A program made the position numbers and the translations under genes. Below, in pieces: positions 45,478-57,292 of a stretch of DNA of 64,000 nt. The notes beneath the pieces are model-generated. The model saw only the letters and a program-made list of their open reading frames with translations, searched no databases and was not told the DNA's origin. Location: NCBI RefSeq assembly GCF_003014555.1, contig NZ_PYGE01000005.1, positions 124,001 to 188,000 on the forward strand, given 5' to 3'. This stretch comes from Haloactinopolyspora alba. Lineage in GTDB: Bacteria > Actinomycetota > Actinomycetes > Jiangellales > Jiangellaceae. Numbering within the stretch: the first letter of the stretch is position 1; each line of letters opens with the position of its first letter.

Positions 45478-46590
45478 ATGTCGGGTAACACCAGATCGCG
45501 CCGGACCGTCCGGCTGCTGAGCCTGACGGCGGCCGGCGCACTCGCCTTCGCCGCCTGCACCAACACCGGCGGGGAGGACGGCTCCGGCTCCGACACCACC
45601 GCGGCCGCCGGCGAAGGTGACGCGCAGGTCGTCCGCGAACCGACGGAGGAGCCGACGGGCACGGGCTGCACCATCGACAGCTACGGCAACGGCAACGTCG
45701 AAGGGGTGCCGCTCGCGGAGGCCACCGTCGGGTTCTCCCAGTCCGAGCCGGACACGGCGGCGTTCCGGGCAGCCGAGACCAAGTCGATCAAGGACGAGGC
45801 CAAGAACATCGGTGTCGCCGAGCTGATCGTCACCAACGCCAACGGCGAGCTGCCCAAGCAGATCTCCGACATCCAGGACATGCTCAACCAGGGCGTCGAC
45901 TACCTCGTCGTCGCGCCGGTGAACTCCGACGGGCTCGACCCCGCGCTGGACGCCGCACGCGAGAAAGGCGTCCCGGTGCTGACGATCGACCGCAAGGTCA
46001 CCAACGAGCACTGCACCGACTACATCTCGTTCCTCGGCTCGGACTTCTACCAGCAGGGCACCCGCGCAGCGGACGCGATGAACGAGGTGACCGGCGGCGA
46101 GGCGAACGTGGCGATTCTGCGCGGCTCGTCGGGCAACAACGTCACCGAGGAGCGCAACGCCGGGTTCGTCGAGCATGCCGAAGCCGAGTACCCGGGCCTG
46201 AAGATCGTCGCGGAACAGACCGCCAACTTCGCCCGGGACGAGGGACAGGCCGTCACCGAGCAGCTGCTGCAGTCCAACCCGGAGATCGACGCCATCTACG
46301 CGCACAACGACGAGATGGGCCTCGGCGCGATGACCGCCATCTCCGCCGCCGGCCGGGCGCCCGGTCAGGACGTGAAGATCGTGTCGATCGACGGCACCCG
46401 CAACGCCGTCCAGGCGATCGTCGACGGCCGCTACAACGTCGTCATCGAGTCGAACCCGCGGTTCGGGCCGCTGGCCTTCCAGACGCTGCAGCGGTTCATC
46501 GACGGCGAGTCGATCCGCGAGGACATCGTCATCGAGGACGGCATGTACGACAGCAGCAACGCCGAAGCGGACCTGAGCAAGGCGTTCTGA
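45478..46590 (+). CDS. Sugar ABC transporter substrate-binding lipoprotein (YtfQ-like)
   Basis: A 370-residue binding protein anchored as a lipoprotein: basic start, hydrophobic segment and lipobox LAFAAC (Cys near 27). The mature part is a type-1 periplasmic-binding fold: ATVGFSQSEPDTAAFRAAET, KQISDIQDMLNQGVDYLVVA, VPVLTIDRKVTNEHCTDYIS, DAIYAHNDEMGLGAMTAI and IVSIDGTRNAVQAIVDGRYN. It resembles YtfQ, the galactofuranose-binding protein, which fits the galactose context; specificity is inferred. AAGGAGA precedes the ATG. Confidence 0.9.
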   Translation: MSGNTRSRRTVRLLSLTAAGALAFAACTNTGGEDGSGSDTTAAAGEGDAQVVREPTEEPTGTGCTIDSYGNGNVEGVPLAEATVGFSQSEPDTAAFRAAETKSIKDEAKNIGVAELIVTNANGELPKQISDIQDMLNQGVDYLVVAPVNSDGLDPALDAAREKGVPVLTIDRKVTNEHCTDYISFLGSDFYQQGTRAADAMNEVTGGEANVAILRGSSGNNVTEERNAGFVEHAEAEYPGLKIVAEQTANFARDEGQAVTEQLLQSNPEIDAIYAHNDEMGLGAMTAISAAGRAPGQDVKIVSIDGTRNAVQAIVDGRYNVVIESNPRFGPLAFQTLQRFIDGESIREDIVIEDGMYDSSNAEADLSKAF

Positions 46591-46613
46591 GCCACGGATC
46601 GGGGGTGGATGCG

Positions 46614-48344
46614 ATGACGGAGGAGACGACGGTGGCCGACGACGACGTGAGTGGCCCGGGCACGCTGCGACCGCCGGGCGCGGCGCCGCTGGTGCAGGTG
46701 CGCGGCGCCACGAAGTCCTTCGGGGGCGTGCAGGCGCTGCGCGGTGTCGACCTGACCCTGCTGCCCGGCGAGATCCACGCGCTCGTCGGTGAGAACGGCG
46801 CCGGGAAGTCCACCCTGATCAAGGTGCTCACCGGCGTGTACGCGCCGGACGGCGGAGAGTTCCGCTACGGCGGCGAACCGGTGCGCTTCGCCCGGCCCGC
46901 GGACGCGCAGCGTGCCGGGATCTCCACCATCTACCAGGAGGTCAACCTCGTCCCGCTGCTGTCCGTGGCCCGCAACATCTACCTCGGGCGGGAGCCGCGC
47001 ACCCGGTGGGGCACCGTCGACGTCGGCGCCATGAACCGGCGCGCCGCACAGCTCGTCGGTGACCTCGGCATCGACGTCGACGTCACCGGCGAACTCGGCC
47101 GCCTCGGGCTGGGCGCGCAGCAGATGGTGGCGCTCGCCCGCGCCGTCTCGGTGGAGAGCCGCGTGGTGATCATGGACGAGCCGACCTCGTCGCTCGAGCC
47201 GGCCGAGGTGGAGACGCTGTTCGGGGTGGCGCGGAACCTGCGCCGCTCCGGCACCGCGCTGGTGTTCGTGTCGCACCGCCTGGACGAGCTGTGGCAGCTG
47301 TGCGACCGCGTCACCGTGCTGCGCGACGGGCACCACGTGCACACCGGGCCGATGGCCGAGCTGGACCGGGTGACGCTCGTGTCGCACATGCTGGGCAAGG
47401 ACGCCTCGGAGGTGGGCGCGCAGGGCGTGACCGAGTTCGCGGGCAAGCACCGCCACGGCGACGCGCCCGTGCTGGACGCGTCCGGAATCGCCGTGCGCAG
47501 CCGGCTGAGTGACGTCGCCTTACAGGTCCGGCCGGGTGAGGTCGTGGGTCTCGGCGGACTGCTGGGGTCCGGGCGCAGCGAGACCGTCAAGGCGATCTAC
47601 GGTGACCTCCCGGTGGAGTCCGGGCGCGTCTCCGTGGCCGGGCGCAACCTGCGTGCCGGCTCGGTGCGGCACGCGTTGAAGGCAGGGGTCGCGCTGCTGT
47701 CCGAGGACCGCAAGGCGGAGGGGATCATCCCGGACCTGTCGGTGCGCGACAACATCGCGCTGGCGGTGCTGCCCAGGATGGCCCGCGGCGGCATCGTGGT
47801 GGAGTCCCGGATCGACGCGCTCGTCGAGACGTTCATGACCCGGCTGAAGATCAAGGCCGCCGACACCGGACAGAAGGTGCGTGAGCTGTCCGGCGGCAAC
47901 CAGCAGAAGGTGCTGATCGCGCGCTGGCTGTGCACCGAACCCACGGTGTTCCTGCTGGACGAGCCCACCCGCGGCATCGACGTCGGGGCCAAGCAGGAGG
48001 TTCAGGCGCTCATTGACGAGCTGGCCGGGCACGGTCTCGCCGTCGTGCTGATCTCGAGCGAGATGGAGGAGCTCGTCGAGGGCGCGGACCGGGTGGTGGT
48101 GCTGCACGCGGGCCGGGTCGAGGCGGAGCTGTCCGGATCGGAGCTCAGCCATTCGCGGCTGCTGACGGCGCTCGCGGGTGAGAGCGCGGATCCGGCCGAC
48201 GACGGGCAACCGGCTGGCGACGACGGGCAACCGACCGACGGTGCCGGGCAACCGGCGGACGGCTCCGGGCCCTCCGCCGGCACCGGGCAGCCGACCGCTG
48301 CCGTGCGGACGGCCGCGAAGGAAGAGGAGGACGGACGTGGCTGA
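46614..48344 (+). CDS. Sugar ABC transporter ATP-binding protein, double ABC domain (YtfR-like)
   Basis: About 576 residues with two ABC domains, the carbohydrate-uptake type 2 pattern. Domain 1: LVGENGAGKSTLIKVLTGVY, the Q-loop in STIYQEVNLVP, a weak signature RLGLGAQQMVALARA, and VIMDEPTSSLEP. Domain 2: LGGLLGSGRSETVKAIYG (degenerate Walker A, normal in this family), LSEDRKAEGIIPDLSVRDNI, RELSGGNQQKVLIARWL and FLLDEPTRGIDVGAKQE. The tail is a low-complexity stretch with five near-repeats of DDGQP or GTGQP type. The ATG at 46614 fits a GGGGG site; a GTG at 46605 is an alternative. The stop overlaps the first permease gene by 8 bases. Confidence 0.93.
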   Translation: MTEETTVADDDVSGPGTLRPPGAAPLVQVRGATKSFGGVQALRGVDLTLLPGEIHALVGENGAGKSTLIKVLTGVYAPDGGEFRYGGEPVRFARPADAQRAGISTIYQEVNLVPLLSVARNIYLGREPRTRWGTVDVGAMNRRAAQLVGDLGIDVDVTGELGRLGLGAQQMVALARAVSVESRVVIMDEPTSSLEPAEVETLFGVARNLRRSGTALVFVSHRLDELWQLCDRVTVLRDGHHVHTGPMAELDRVTLVSHMLGKDASEVGAQGVTEFAGKHRHGDAPVLDASGIAVRSRLSDVALQVRPGEVVGLGGLLGSGRSETVKAIYGDLPVESGRVSVAGRNLRAGSVRHALKAGVALLSEDRKAEGIIPDLSVRDNIALAVLPRMARGGIVVESRIDALVETFMTRLKIKAADTGQKVRELSGGNQQKVLIARWLCTEPTVFLLDEPTRGIDVGAKQEVQALIDELAGHGLAVVLISSEMEELVEGADRVVVLHAGRVEAELSGSELSHSRLLTALAGESADPADDGQPAGDDGQPTDGAGQPADGSGPSAGTGQPTAAVRTAAKEEEDGRG

Positions 48345-49356
48345 TCACCGAGCACCGGTGCGTGAGCATGCGGACGGCGCCGCCGACGTGACCGCCGCGG
48401 ACGGCGCGGACGGCCGGCGATCGTGGCGCCGCTTCGACATCCAATGGATCCGGCGCAACGGCGTCTACGTCGCCCTGGCGGCGCTGATCATGGTGAACAT
48501 CGTGATCACGCCGAACTTCGTCAACGTGGCGACGTTACGGCTGCAGCTGATCCAGGTCGTCCCGGTGCTGATCGTGGCGCTGGGGATGGCCGTCGTGATC
48601 GCCACCAAGGGTATCGACCTGTCGGTGGGCGCGGTCATGGCGCTCGCCGCCGCCGTCATCCCGCTGTACATCGGCTACGGGGCCGCGCTGGCGATACTCG
48701 TCGCCCTGCTGGCCGGTGCGCTGAGCGGGGCGGTCGCCGGCAGCCTGGTCGCCCGGATCGGGGTGCAGCCGATCGTGGCCACCCTGGGATTGATGGTCGC
48801 CGGCCGCGGCCTCGCCAATCTGCTCGGCGGCGAGATCAAGAGCATCCGCGACCCGGGCATGAGAGCCCTGGGCACCGGCAGCGTGCTCGGCGTGCCGTAC
48901 GTCGTGCTGGTGGCGATCGTGGTGACGGTGCTCGTGTGGTTCCTGGTCGCGCGGACCACGCTGGGCCGCCAGATCGTGGCCATCGGCGGTAACGCCCGTG
49001 CCTCGGTGCTGGCCGGGCTTCCGGTGGGCCGCGTGCTGCTGACCGCGTACGTCGTGTGCGCGCTGCTCGCAGCGGTCGCCGGTGTCCTGCTGACCGCCCG
49101 CTCGCAGGCCAGCGACCCGACCAGGCTCGGGCTGCTGATGGAGCTGAGCGCGATCACGGCGGTGGTGATCGGAGGTACGCCGCTCACCGGCGGTCAGATC
49201 CGCGTCGCCGGGACGGTGGCCGGTGCGCTGCTGTTGCAGCTGATCACCGCGACCATGATCGCCCACGACATTCCGGATTCCGTCGCGCAGATGGCGCAGG
49301 CCGTCATCGTCGTCGGCGCGGTGTACCTGCAGTTGGGACGGAGGGGACGCAGATGA
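48337..49356 (+). CDS. Sugar ABC transporter permease (YtfT-like)
   Basis: A 339-residue inner-membrane protein of the RbsC/YtfT type with about eight helices. It includes LIQVVPVLIVALGMAVVIAT, the conserved KGIDLSVGAVMALAAAVIPL loop, VARIGVQPIVATLGLMVAGR and NARASVLAGLPVGRVLLTAY (the ATPase-coupling helix). An N-terminal soluble extension of about 45 residues is Asp/Ala-rich. GTG at 48337 has GAGGAGG upstream and starts within the ATPase gene; its stop overlaps the second permease start (ATGA). Confidence 0.92.
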   Translation: MADHRAPVREHADGAADVTAADGADGRRSWRRFDIQWIRRNGVYVALAALIMVNIVITPNFVNVATLRLQLIQVVPVLIVALGMAVVIATKGIDLSVGAVMALAAAVIPLYIGYGAALAILVALLAGALSGAVAGSLVARIGVQPIVATLGLMVAGRGLANLLGGEIKSIRDPGMRALGTGSVLGVPYVVLVAIVVTVLVWFLVARTTLGRQIVAIGGNARASVLAGLPVGRVLLTAYVVCALLAAVAGVLLTARSQASDPTRLGLLMELSAITAVVIGGTPLTGGQIRVAGTVAGALLLQLITATMIAHDIPDSVAQMAQAVIVVGAVYLQLGRRGRR

Positions 49357-50417
49357 GCGGGCCGACCATGGAGCGAGCGGGCGCGGCGCCGGACCGGGAC
49401 CCTGCGAAGGGTGCCTCGGCCGGATCGCCGGGACCGGGCCCGCAGCCGGGTTCGGTCCGGCTGGGCCTGGGGATGCGCATCGCCGAGCTCGCGCAGCGGC
49501 AGGGTGCGCTCGTCCTGCTGATCGTGCTCTGCGCGGTCGCCTCCGTCGTCTTCCCGTCGTTCGCGACCGGGGCGAACCTGAGCAGCATCGCGGTGCAGGC
49601 GTCCTTCATGGCGGTCGTGGCGCTGGGCATGACGTTCGTCATCCTCGGCGGCGGTATCGACCTCTCGGTCGGCTCGGTGTTCGCGCTCGGCGGCGTCCTC
49701 GCGGCCTGGGCGTCGCAGTACGGGTTCGTGCCGGCGTTGCTGGTGCCGCTGGCCGTCTGCGGGTTCATCGGCCTGGTGCAGGGACTGATCATCGCCAAGG
49801 GCGGGCTCGCCCCGTTCATCGTGACGCTCGCCGGGCTGTTGTTCGCCCGTGGCCTGCTCCTTTTCATCACCGACGAGGGCACGACGACGTACAAGGTGCC
49901 CGAGGGCTCGGCGTTCCTGCAGCTCGCGCAAGGTGAGCTGCTCGGAGTCGGCTATTCGGTGTGGCTGCTGGTCGTCCTGTTCGCGATCGGTGCGCTGGTG
50001 CTGCACCGCACGTCCTACGGGACGACCGTGCTGGCCATCGGCGGCCAGGAGGACGCGGCCGAGCTGATGGGCCTGCCGGTCGTGCGCACCAAGGTGATCA
50101 CCTACCTGGTCAACGGGCTGCTGGCCGGGCTCGGCGGCGCGCTGATCGCGTCGTACACCTCGTCCGGCGTGACGGTGCTGGGCGTGGGCATGGAGCTCGA
50201 GGTGATCTCGGCGGTCGTGCTCGGAGGAACGCTGCTGACCGGCGGCGCGGGGACGATCCTCGGGACCCTCGTGGGCGCGCTGCTGCTACAGGTGATCAAG
50301 AACGTCATCAACCAGGTCGGTTCGCTGAACTCGAACTGGCAGGCGGTGGTCAGCGGCACGATCCTGCTCATGGTGGTGAGCATCCAGAGCTACCTGGCCC
50401 GATCCCGGAGAGGTTGA
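49353..50417 (+). CDS. Sugar ABC transporter permease (YjfF-like)
   Basis: A 354-residue permease, the second half of the heterodimeric channel. Seen: ALGMTFVILGGGIDLSVGSV, AKGGLAPFIVTLAGLLFARG, EDAAELMGLPVVRTKVITYL (coupling helix), LLAGLGGALIASYTSSGVTV and VVLGGTLLTGGAGTILGTLV. The N-terminus has a Pro/Gly-rich cytoplasmic extension. It ends the transporter operon; a 25-bp palindrome follows 13 bases after its stop. Confidence 0.92.
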   Translation: MSGPTMERAGAAPDRDPAKGASAGSPGPGPQPGSVRLGLGMRIAELAQRQGALVLLIVLCAVASVVFPSFATGANLSSIAVQASFMAVVALGMTFVILGGGIDLSVGSVFALGGVLAAWASQYGFVPALLVPLAVCGFIGLVQGLIIAKGGLAPFIVTLAGLLFARGLLLFITDEGTTTYKVPEGSAFLQLAQGELLGVGYSVWLLVVLFAIGALVLHRTSYGTTVLAIGGQEDAAELMGLPVVRTKVITYLVNGLLAGLGGALIASYTSSGVTVLGVGMELEVISAVVLGGTLLTGGAGTILGTLVGALLLQVIKNVINQVGSLNSNWQAVVSGTILLMVVSIQSYLARSRRG

Positions 50418-50430
50418 CGCCGCCGCTTCT

Positions 50431-50489
50431 TCTCATGATCATCGGCACTTTCCGGGCTATGTGGCCGGAAAGTGCCGATGATCATGAGA
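50431..50489. terminator. 25-bp perfect hairpin, bidirectional terminator
   Basis: Arms 50431-50455 and 50465-50489 are exact reverse complements (left arm begins TCTCATGATCATCGGCACTT) around a 9-base loop. It sits between the transporter operon and the convergent dioxygenase gene. Confidence 0.8.
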
Positions 50490-50514
50490 GCGTCCGATCG
50501 GGGCGGGGGAGCCG

Positions 50515-51381
50515 TCAGGCGTCGCCCATCATCAGGCCCTCGATCGTGTGCTTCTGCACGATGGGGGTGAGCTCGTCCACGACGGGGCAGGACAGGTGGT
50601 CGCGGACCTCCTGCGGCAGGGTCGCCCAGTAGCCCTTGGTGACGGCGAGGTCGTGGTGCTCGGCGTTGCCGGCGCCGGGAGCGTCGACGCCGAGCACCAG
50701 GACCGGACGCGACTTCTGCGAGTGGTTCTTGGTGCCGCGGTGAATGGTCAGCGCCGAGCGCGCCGAGATGTCACCCATCTGCGGGTACTTGCGCACGCCC
50801 AGTGACTCGTAACGCGGGTAGTGCGGCCGCGGCGGGAACATGTCGTGGCCGAACTCCGCGCTGTCGTCCCACTGCGTGCCCGGCGCGATCTCGAACGGGC
50901 CCATGTCCTCCGACGTGTCGACCGTGGTGACGTTGAACGCCAATGACGTCAGCTTCCCCGTCTGCCTGGTCTCCTCCGGCATCGGGAAGTCGCGGTGCCA
51001 GGGCTGGTTGACCGCCCCGGCGAGCGGGACGTCGAAGCCCACCTCGACGATCTGGTAGTCCGGGCCGAGCACGGCCGCGCACAGCGACGTGACCCACGGA
51101 TGTGACACGAGATCCGCGAACCCGCGCAGCTGCTCCGGATGGATCTCGACGTAGTGGCGCCGTGGCCCGCGCCCGACAGCGCCGCCGGGCCGCGCCAGCG
51201 CGTCCTGGAACGCGGCCTCGACGTCCTCGCCGAGCTCACGCACCCACTCGCGGTCGAAGGCTCCGCGGCAGGCGACGATGCCGTCGCGGTACAGGTCGCC
51301 CACGAGCTCGGTGACCTCCTCGGACGGTTGGCCGAACAGGTGCTCGGGCCGGTTCCCGGCCGCCGTCGTCGGTTGGCTCAT
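50515..51381 (-). CDS. Phytanoyl-CoA dioxygenase (PhyH) family Fe(II)/2OG oxygenase
   Basis: A 288-residue double-stranded beta-helix dioxygenase of the PhyH family. The iron-binding HxD is in NQPWHRDFPMPEETRQ, the distal His in RSALTIHRGTKNHSQKSRPV, which also carries the 2OG-binding region. Substrates in this family vary widely and nothing here points to phytanate. The ATG at 51381 follows GGGGAG. It is divergent from a LacI-type gene with a large palindromic operator between them, so it is probably controlled by that sugar-responsive regulator; it may hydroxylate a sugar-derived or aglycone metabolite released by the neighbouring enzymes. Confidence 0.85.
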   Translation of the reverse strand: MSQPTTAAGNRPEHLFGQPSEEVTELVGDLYRDGIVACRGAFDREWVRELGEDVEAAFQDALARPGGAVGRGPRRHYVEIHPEQLRGFADLVSHPWVTSLCAAVLGPDYQIVEVGFDVPLAGAVNQPWHRDFPMPEETRQTGKLTSLAFNVTTVDTSEDMGPFEIAPGTQWDDSAEFGHDMFPPRPHYPRYESLGVRKYPQMGDISARSALTIHRGTKNHSQKSRPVLVLGVDAPGAGNAEHHDLAVTKGYWATLPQEVRDHLSCPVVDELTPIVQKHTIEGLMMGDA

Positions 51382-51412
51382 GGTGGTTCTCCCCTCCACG
51401 GGTGCGGTCGAT

Positions 51413-51438
51413 TTGCAACGTAGCATGCCACGTTGCAA
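51413..51438. promoter_or_regulatory. Palindromic LacI-type operator
   Basis: TTGCAACGT (51413-51421) and ACGTTGCAA (51430-51438) are perfect 9-bp arms around 8 bases. Located between the divergent dioxygenase and lacI starts (31 and 43 bases away), it is the obvious operator for auto-control and dioxygenase control. Confidence 0.75.
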
Positions 51439-51481
51439 CCCACGGATGGAAGAGCCTGCCGGCGTCTGCGACGATGAGCGG

Positions 51482-52504
51482 GTGAACCGGAGCCGAGGGC
51501 AGGCGCGGCCCAGCCTCAAGGACGTCGCCGCGCGTGCCGGCGTGTCGCCGCGGACGGTGTCCAACGTCGTCAACGACTTCCCGTACGTGGCGGCGGACAC
51601 CCGCGAGCGGGTCCGCACGGTCCTGGACGAGATGGGATACCGGCCCAACGCGGCCGCACGGTCGCTACGGCAGGGCCGATCCGGGCTGATCGGCCTGGTC
51701 GTGCCCGAGCTCGACTCGCCGTACTTCGGCGAGCTCGCCGCGCTGACGGTGCGCGCCGCCGAAACGCGCGGCTGGGTGGTGCTGGCGGACCAGACCGACG
51801 GCGACGCCGAACGCGAGCGGCGGATGCTCGACGGGATGCGGCTGCAGCTCGTCGACGGGCTGATCTTCTCGCCGTGGGCGCTGTCGCCGGCCGAGCTGCG
51901 GGGGCGCGTCGACGCCGTCCCGCTGGTGCTGCTCGGCGAGCGCGAGCCCGGGGGCCTGATGGACCGGGTCGCCGTGGACAACGTCAGCGCGTCGCGCGAG
52001 GCCGTCGAGCACCTGGTCGGGTCCGGCCGCCGGCGGATCGCGCTGATCGGCGCGCAGCCGAACCTGCCCAACAACACCGCCGCCGAGCGCCTCACCGGAT
52101 ACCGCGCGGCGCTGCGCGCCGCCGGCATGACCCCCACGCCGCACCTCGAGATGCCGGTCGAGGCGCTGCACCGCGCCGACGGCGCCACGGCGATGCGGGC
52201 GCTGCTCGACCACGACCCGCCGGACGCGGTGTTCTGCGTCAACGACCAGCTGGCGCTCGGCGCGCTCCGGGTGGCCTACGAGCGTGGCCTGCGCGTCCCG
52301 GACGACCTCGCGATCTGCGGCTTCGACGACATCGAGGACGGCCGGTATTCCACGCCGGCGCTGACCACCGTGGCCCCGGCCAAGGAGCAGATCGCCGAAC
52401 GTGCGCTGGACTGCCTGGCCAAGCGGCTCGGCCCCGCGTCGGTGAGCGACCCGTACCGCGACATCGTCGCCGAGCACCGCCTCGTCGTCCGCGAGACCAC
52501 CTGA
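51482..52504 (+). CDS. LacI family transcriptional regulator (galactoside region)
   Basis: A 340-residue repressor. HTH: RPSLKDVAARAGVSPRTVSN followed by the hinge region (NAAARSLRQGRSG). The effector domain shows LVVPELDSPYFGELAALTVR, ADQTDGDAERERRMLDGMRL, VDNVSASREAVEHLVGSGRR, DAVFCVNDQLALGALRVAYE and ICGFDDIEDGRYSTPALTTV. The GTG at 51482 is chosen because it gives a normal N-terminus. It diverges from the dioxygenase gene across the 26-bp operator, and its stop is only 3 bases from the convergent pgm stop. Confidence 0.92.
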   Translation: MNRSRGQARPSLKDVAARAGVSPRTVSNVVNDFPYVAADTRERVRTVLDEMGYRPNAAARSLRQGRSGLIGLVVPELDSPYFGELAALTVRAAETRGWVVLADQTDGDAERERRMLDGMRLQLVDGLIFSPWALSPAELRGRVDAVPLVLLGEREPGGLMDRVAVDNVSASREAVEHLVGSGRRRIALIGAQPNLPNNTAAERLTGYRAALRAAGMTPTPHLEMPVEALHRADGATAMRALLDHDPPDAVFCVNDQLALGALRVAYERGLRVPDDLAICGFDDIEDGRYSTPALTTVAPAKEQIAERALDCLAKRLGPASVSDPYRDIVAEHRLVVRETT

Positions 52505-52507
52505 CCG

Positions 52508-54178
<1,671 letters not shown>

Positions 54179-54292
54179 CTCGTACCGTCCTCGGGAGTGT
54201 CGTCGCCGGAGAGCCGGGTAGGGAGTCGGGTGGAGGTACCGGGTCGGGAGCCGGTCCCGGACCGGGCCGTGCCTACCCTCCCGGGCGCACTC

Positions 54293-54298
54293 TAGGAT
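54293..54298 (+). promoter_or_regulatory. Possible -10 element upstream of CNNM gene
   Basis: TAGGAT, 54 bases before the CNNM-family start in the 173-base gap after pgm, fits the actinobacterial -10 pattern. The rest of the gap is GC-rich with no other feature. Confidence 0.3.
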
Positions 54299-54351
54299 GC
54301 CCCAATGGGTGATACCAGCGCCGACCCTTGTGATACGCCGGGGCGGCAGCC

Positions 54352-55641
54352 GTGAACCAGGGGACCCTGCTCAACGTCGGGCTGGTGCTGCTGTTCATCC
54401 TGATCGGCGGTCTGTTCGCCGCGACCGAGATCGCCCTCGTGTCGCTGCGCGAGAGCCAGCTCGGCCAGCTCGGGCACAAGGGCAGGCGCGGAGAGCGCGT
54501 GGCGCGGCTGGCGCACAACCCCAACCGGTTCCTCTCCGCGGTGCAGATCGGGGTCACCGTCGCCGGGTTCTTCTCCGCCGCGTACGGGGCGTCGACGCTG
54601 GCGCCCGATCTCGCGCCGGTGCTGGAGGACTGGGGTCTGCCCGAGGGCGCCGCGTCGACGGTCGCGTTCATCGGGATGACGCTGTTCATCGCCTACCTGT
54701 CCCTGGTGCTCGGCGAGCTGGTGCCGAAGAGACTCGCCCTGCAGCGCGCGGCCGGTGTCTCACTGCTGGTGGCGCCGCCGCTCGACCGGTTCGCGACGCT
54801 CATGCGCCCGGTGATCTGGCTGCTGTCGAAGTCCACGGACGTCGTCGTCCGGCTGCTGGGCGGCGACCCGTCGGCGCAGCGTGAGGAGATGAGCGAGGAC
54901 GAGCTGCGCCAGCTGGTCTCCGGGCACGAGAGCCTGGGTGAGGAGGAGCGCCGCATCGTCGAGGACGTGTTCTCCGTCGGCGACCGGCAGGTGCGCGAGG
55001 TGATGCGGCCGCGTACCGAGGTCGACTTCCTCGAGGCCGACCTGCCGGTGTTCAAGGCCGTCAACCGGGCGTCGAGCATGCCGCACTCGCGCTATCCGGT
55101 GGTCGGGGCATCGGCCGACGACGTGGTCGGGTTCGTGCACGTCCGCGACCTGTTCGAGCCGGAGATGTCCCGCCGCAGCATCCGGGTCGGCGATCTGGCG
55201 CGCGACGTTCTGGTGCTGCCCGGGACGAAGCGGGTGCTGCCGGCGATGACGGAGATGCGCCGCGAGGGCTCGCACCTCGCCGTCGTCGTCGACGAGTACG
55301 GCGGGACCGCCGGCATCGTCACGCTGGAGGACCTGGTCGAAGAGCTGGTCGGCGACATCAAGGACGAGTACGACACCGACGAGCAGGACGCCTCGGCGGT
55401 CATCGACGGCGTCGTCGACCTGGACGGTCTCACCAACATCGACGACTTCGCCGACCAGACCGGTGTCCGGCTGCCGGAGGGACCGTACGAGACCGCCGCC
55501 GGGTACGTCGTGGCGCGGCTGGGACGGCTGCCGGTCGTCGGCGACACGGTCGACCACGGCGGGATCCGGATCGAGGTCCTGGCGGTCGAAGGCAGGCGCG
55601 CGGCGCGCGTGCGGGTGCTGCCGGCGGAACCGGGTGGCTGA
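54352..55641 (+). CDS. Hemolysin/CNNM family membrane protein (DUF21-CBS-CorC)
   Basis: A 429-residue membrane protein. DUF21 transmembrane domain at about 1-170 ([60 protein letters not shown]), a CBS pair at about 195-330 ([40 protein letters not shown]) and a C-terminal CorC/HlyC domain ([20 protein letters not shown]). Relatives take part in divalent-cation (Mg/Co) homeostasis. The start is GTG. Confidence 0.92.
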   Translation: MNQGTLLNVGLVLLFILIGGLFAATEIALVSLRESQLGQLGHKGRRGERVARLAHNPNRFLSAVQIGVTVAGFFSAAYGASTLAPDLAPVLEDWGLPEGAASTVAFIGMTLFIAYLSLVLGELVPKRLALQRAAGVSLLVAPPLDRFATLMRPVIWLLSKSTDVVVRLLGGDPSAQREEMSEDELRQLVSGHESLGEEERRIVEDVFSVGDRQVREVMRPRTEVDFLEADLPVFKAVNRASSMPHSRYPVVGASADDVVGFVHVRDLFEPEMSRRSIRVGDLARDVLVLPGTKRVLPAMTEMRREGSHLAVVVDEYGGTAGIVTLEDLVEELVGDIKDEYDTDEQDASAVIDGVVDLDGLTNIDDFADQTGVRLPEGPYETAAGYVVARLGRLPVVGDTVDHGGIRIEVLAVEGRRAARVRVLPAEPGG

Positions 55642-56739
<1,098 letters not shown>

Positions 56740-56743
56740 CGTC

Positions 56744-57292
56744 GTGACGACTCCCACAGCCCACGGCCGGACCATCGGCGTGGCCGTGCCGATCCCGGAG
56801 CCGTACGGGTCGGAGTTACAGGACTGGCGGCGCGCCTTTGGCGATCCGCTGGCCGACGCGATCCCCGCGCACATCACGCTGCTCCCGCCGACGGAGATCG
56901 ACGACGCGGACCGGTCGATCGTGCACACCCACCTCAAGGAGATCGCCTCGCGGTTCGCGCCGTTCCGTGTCCACCTGCGGGGTACGGCGACGTTCCTGCC
57001 CGTCTCGCCGGTCGTGTTCGTGGCGCTCGCGCAGGGCATCTCGGGGTGCGAGCGGCTGTCGCAGGCCATCAGGACCGGGCCGCTCGACGTCGAGCTGTCG
57101 TTCCCGTACCACCCGCACGTGACCGTGGCCCATCACGTCTCCGAGGAGGCCATGGACAACGCGTTCGACACGCTCGCCGGCTACGACGCCGGGTTCGACG
57201 TGTCCGCGTTCAGTCTCTACGAGCACGGAGCCGACGGTTTCTGGCGGCGTGAGCGCGATTTCGAGCTCACCGGGAAGGGCACCCGGGTGTGA
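56744..57292 (+). CDS. 2'-5' RNA ligase / 2H phosphoesterase superfamily protein
   Basis: A 182-residue two-histidine protein with both HxT motifs: PAHITLLPPTEI and HPHVTVAHHVS. The 2H superfamily includes tRNA-type 2'-5' ligases and cyclic phosphodiesterases acting on RNA ends or ADP-ribose cyclic phosphates; the substrate here is unknown. It starts with GTG 4 bases after trpS and its stop overlaps the next start (GTGTGA), so trpS, this gene and the YihY gene form an operon. Confidence 0.85.
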   Translation: MTTPTAHGRTIGVAVPIPEPYGSELQDWRRAFGDPLADAIPAHITLLPPTEIDDADRSIVHTHLKEIASRFAPFRVHLRGTATFLPVSPVVFVALAQGISGCERLSQAIRTGPLDVELSFPYHPHVTVAHHVSEEAMDNAFDTLAGYDAGFDVSAFSLYEHGADGFWRRERDFELTGKGTRV

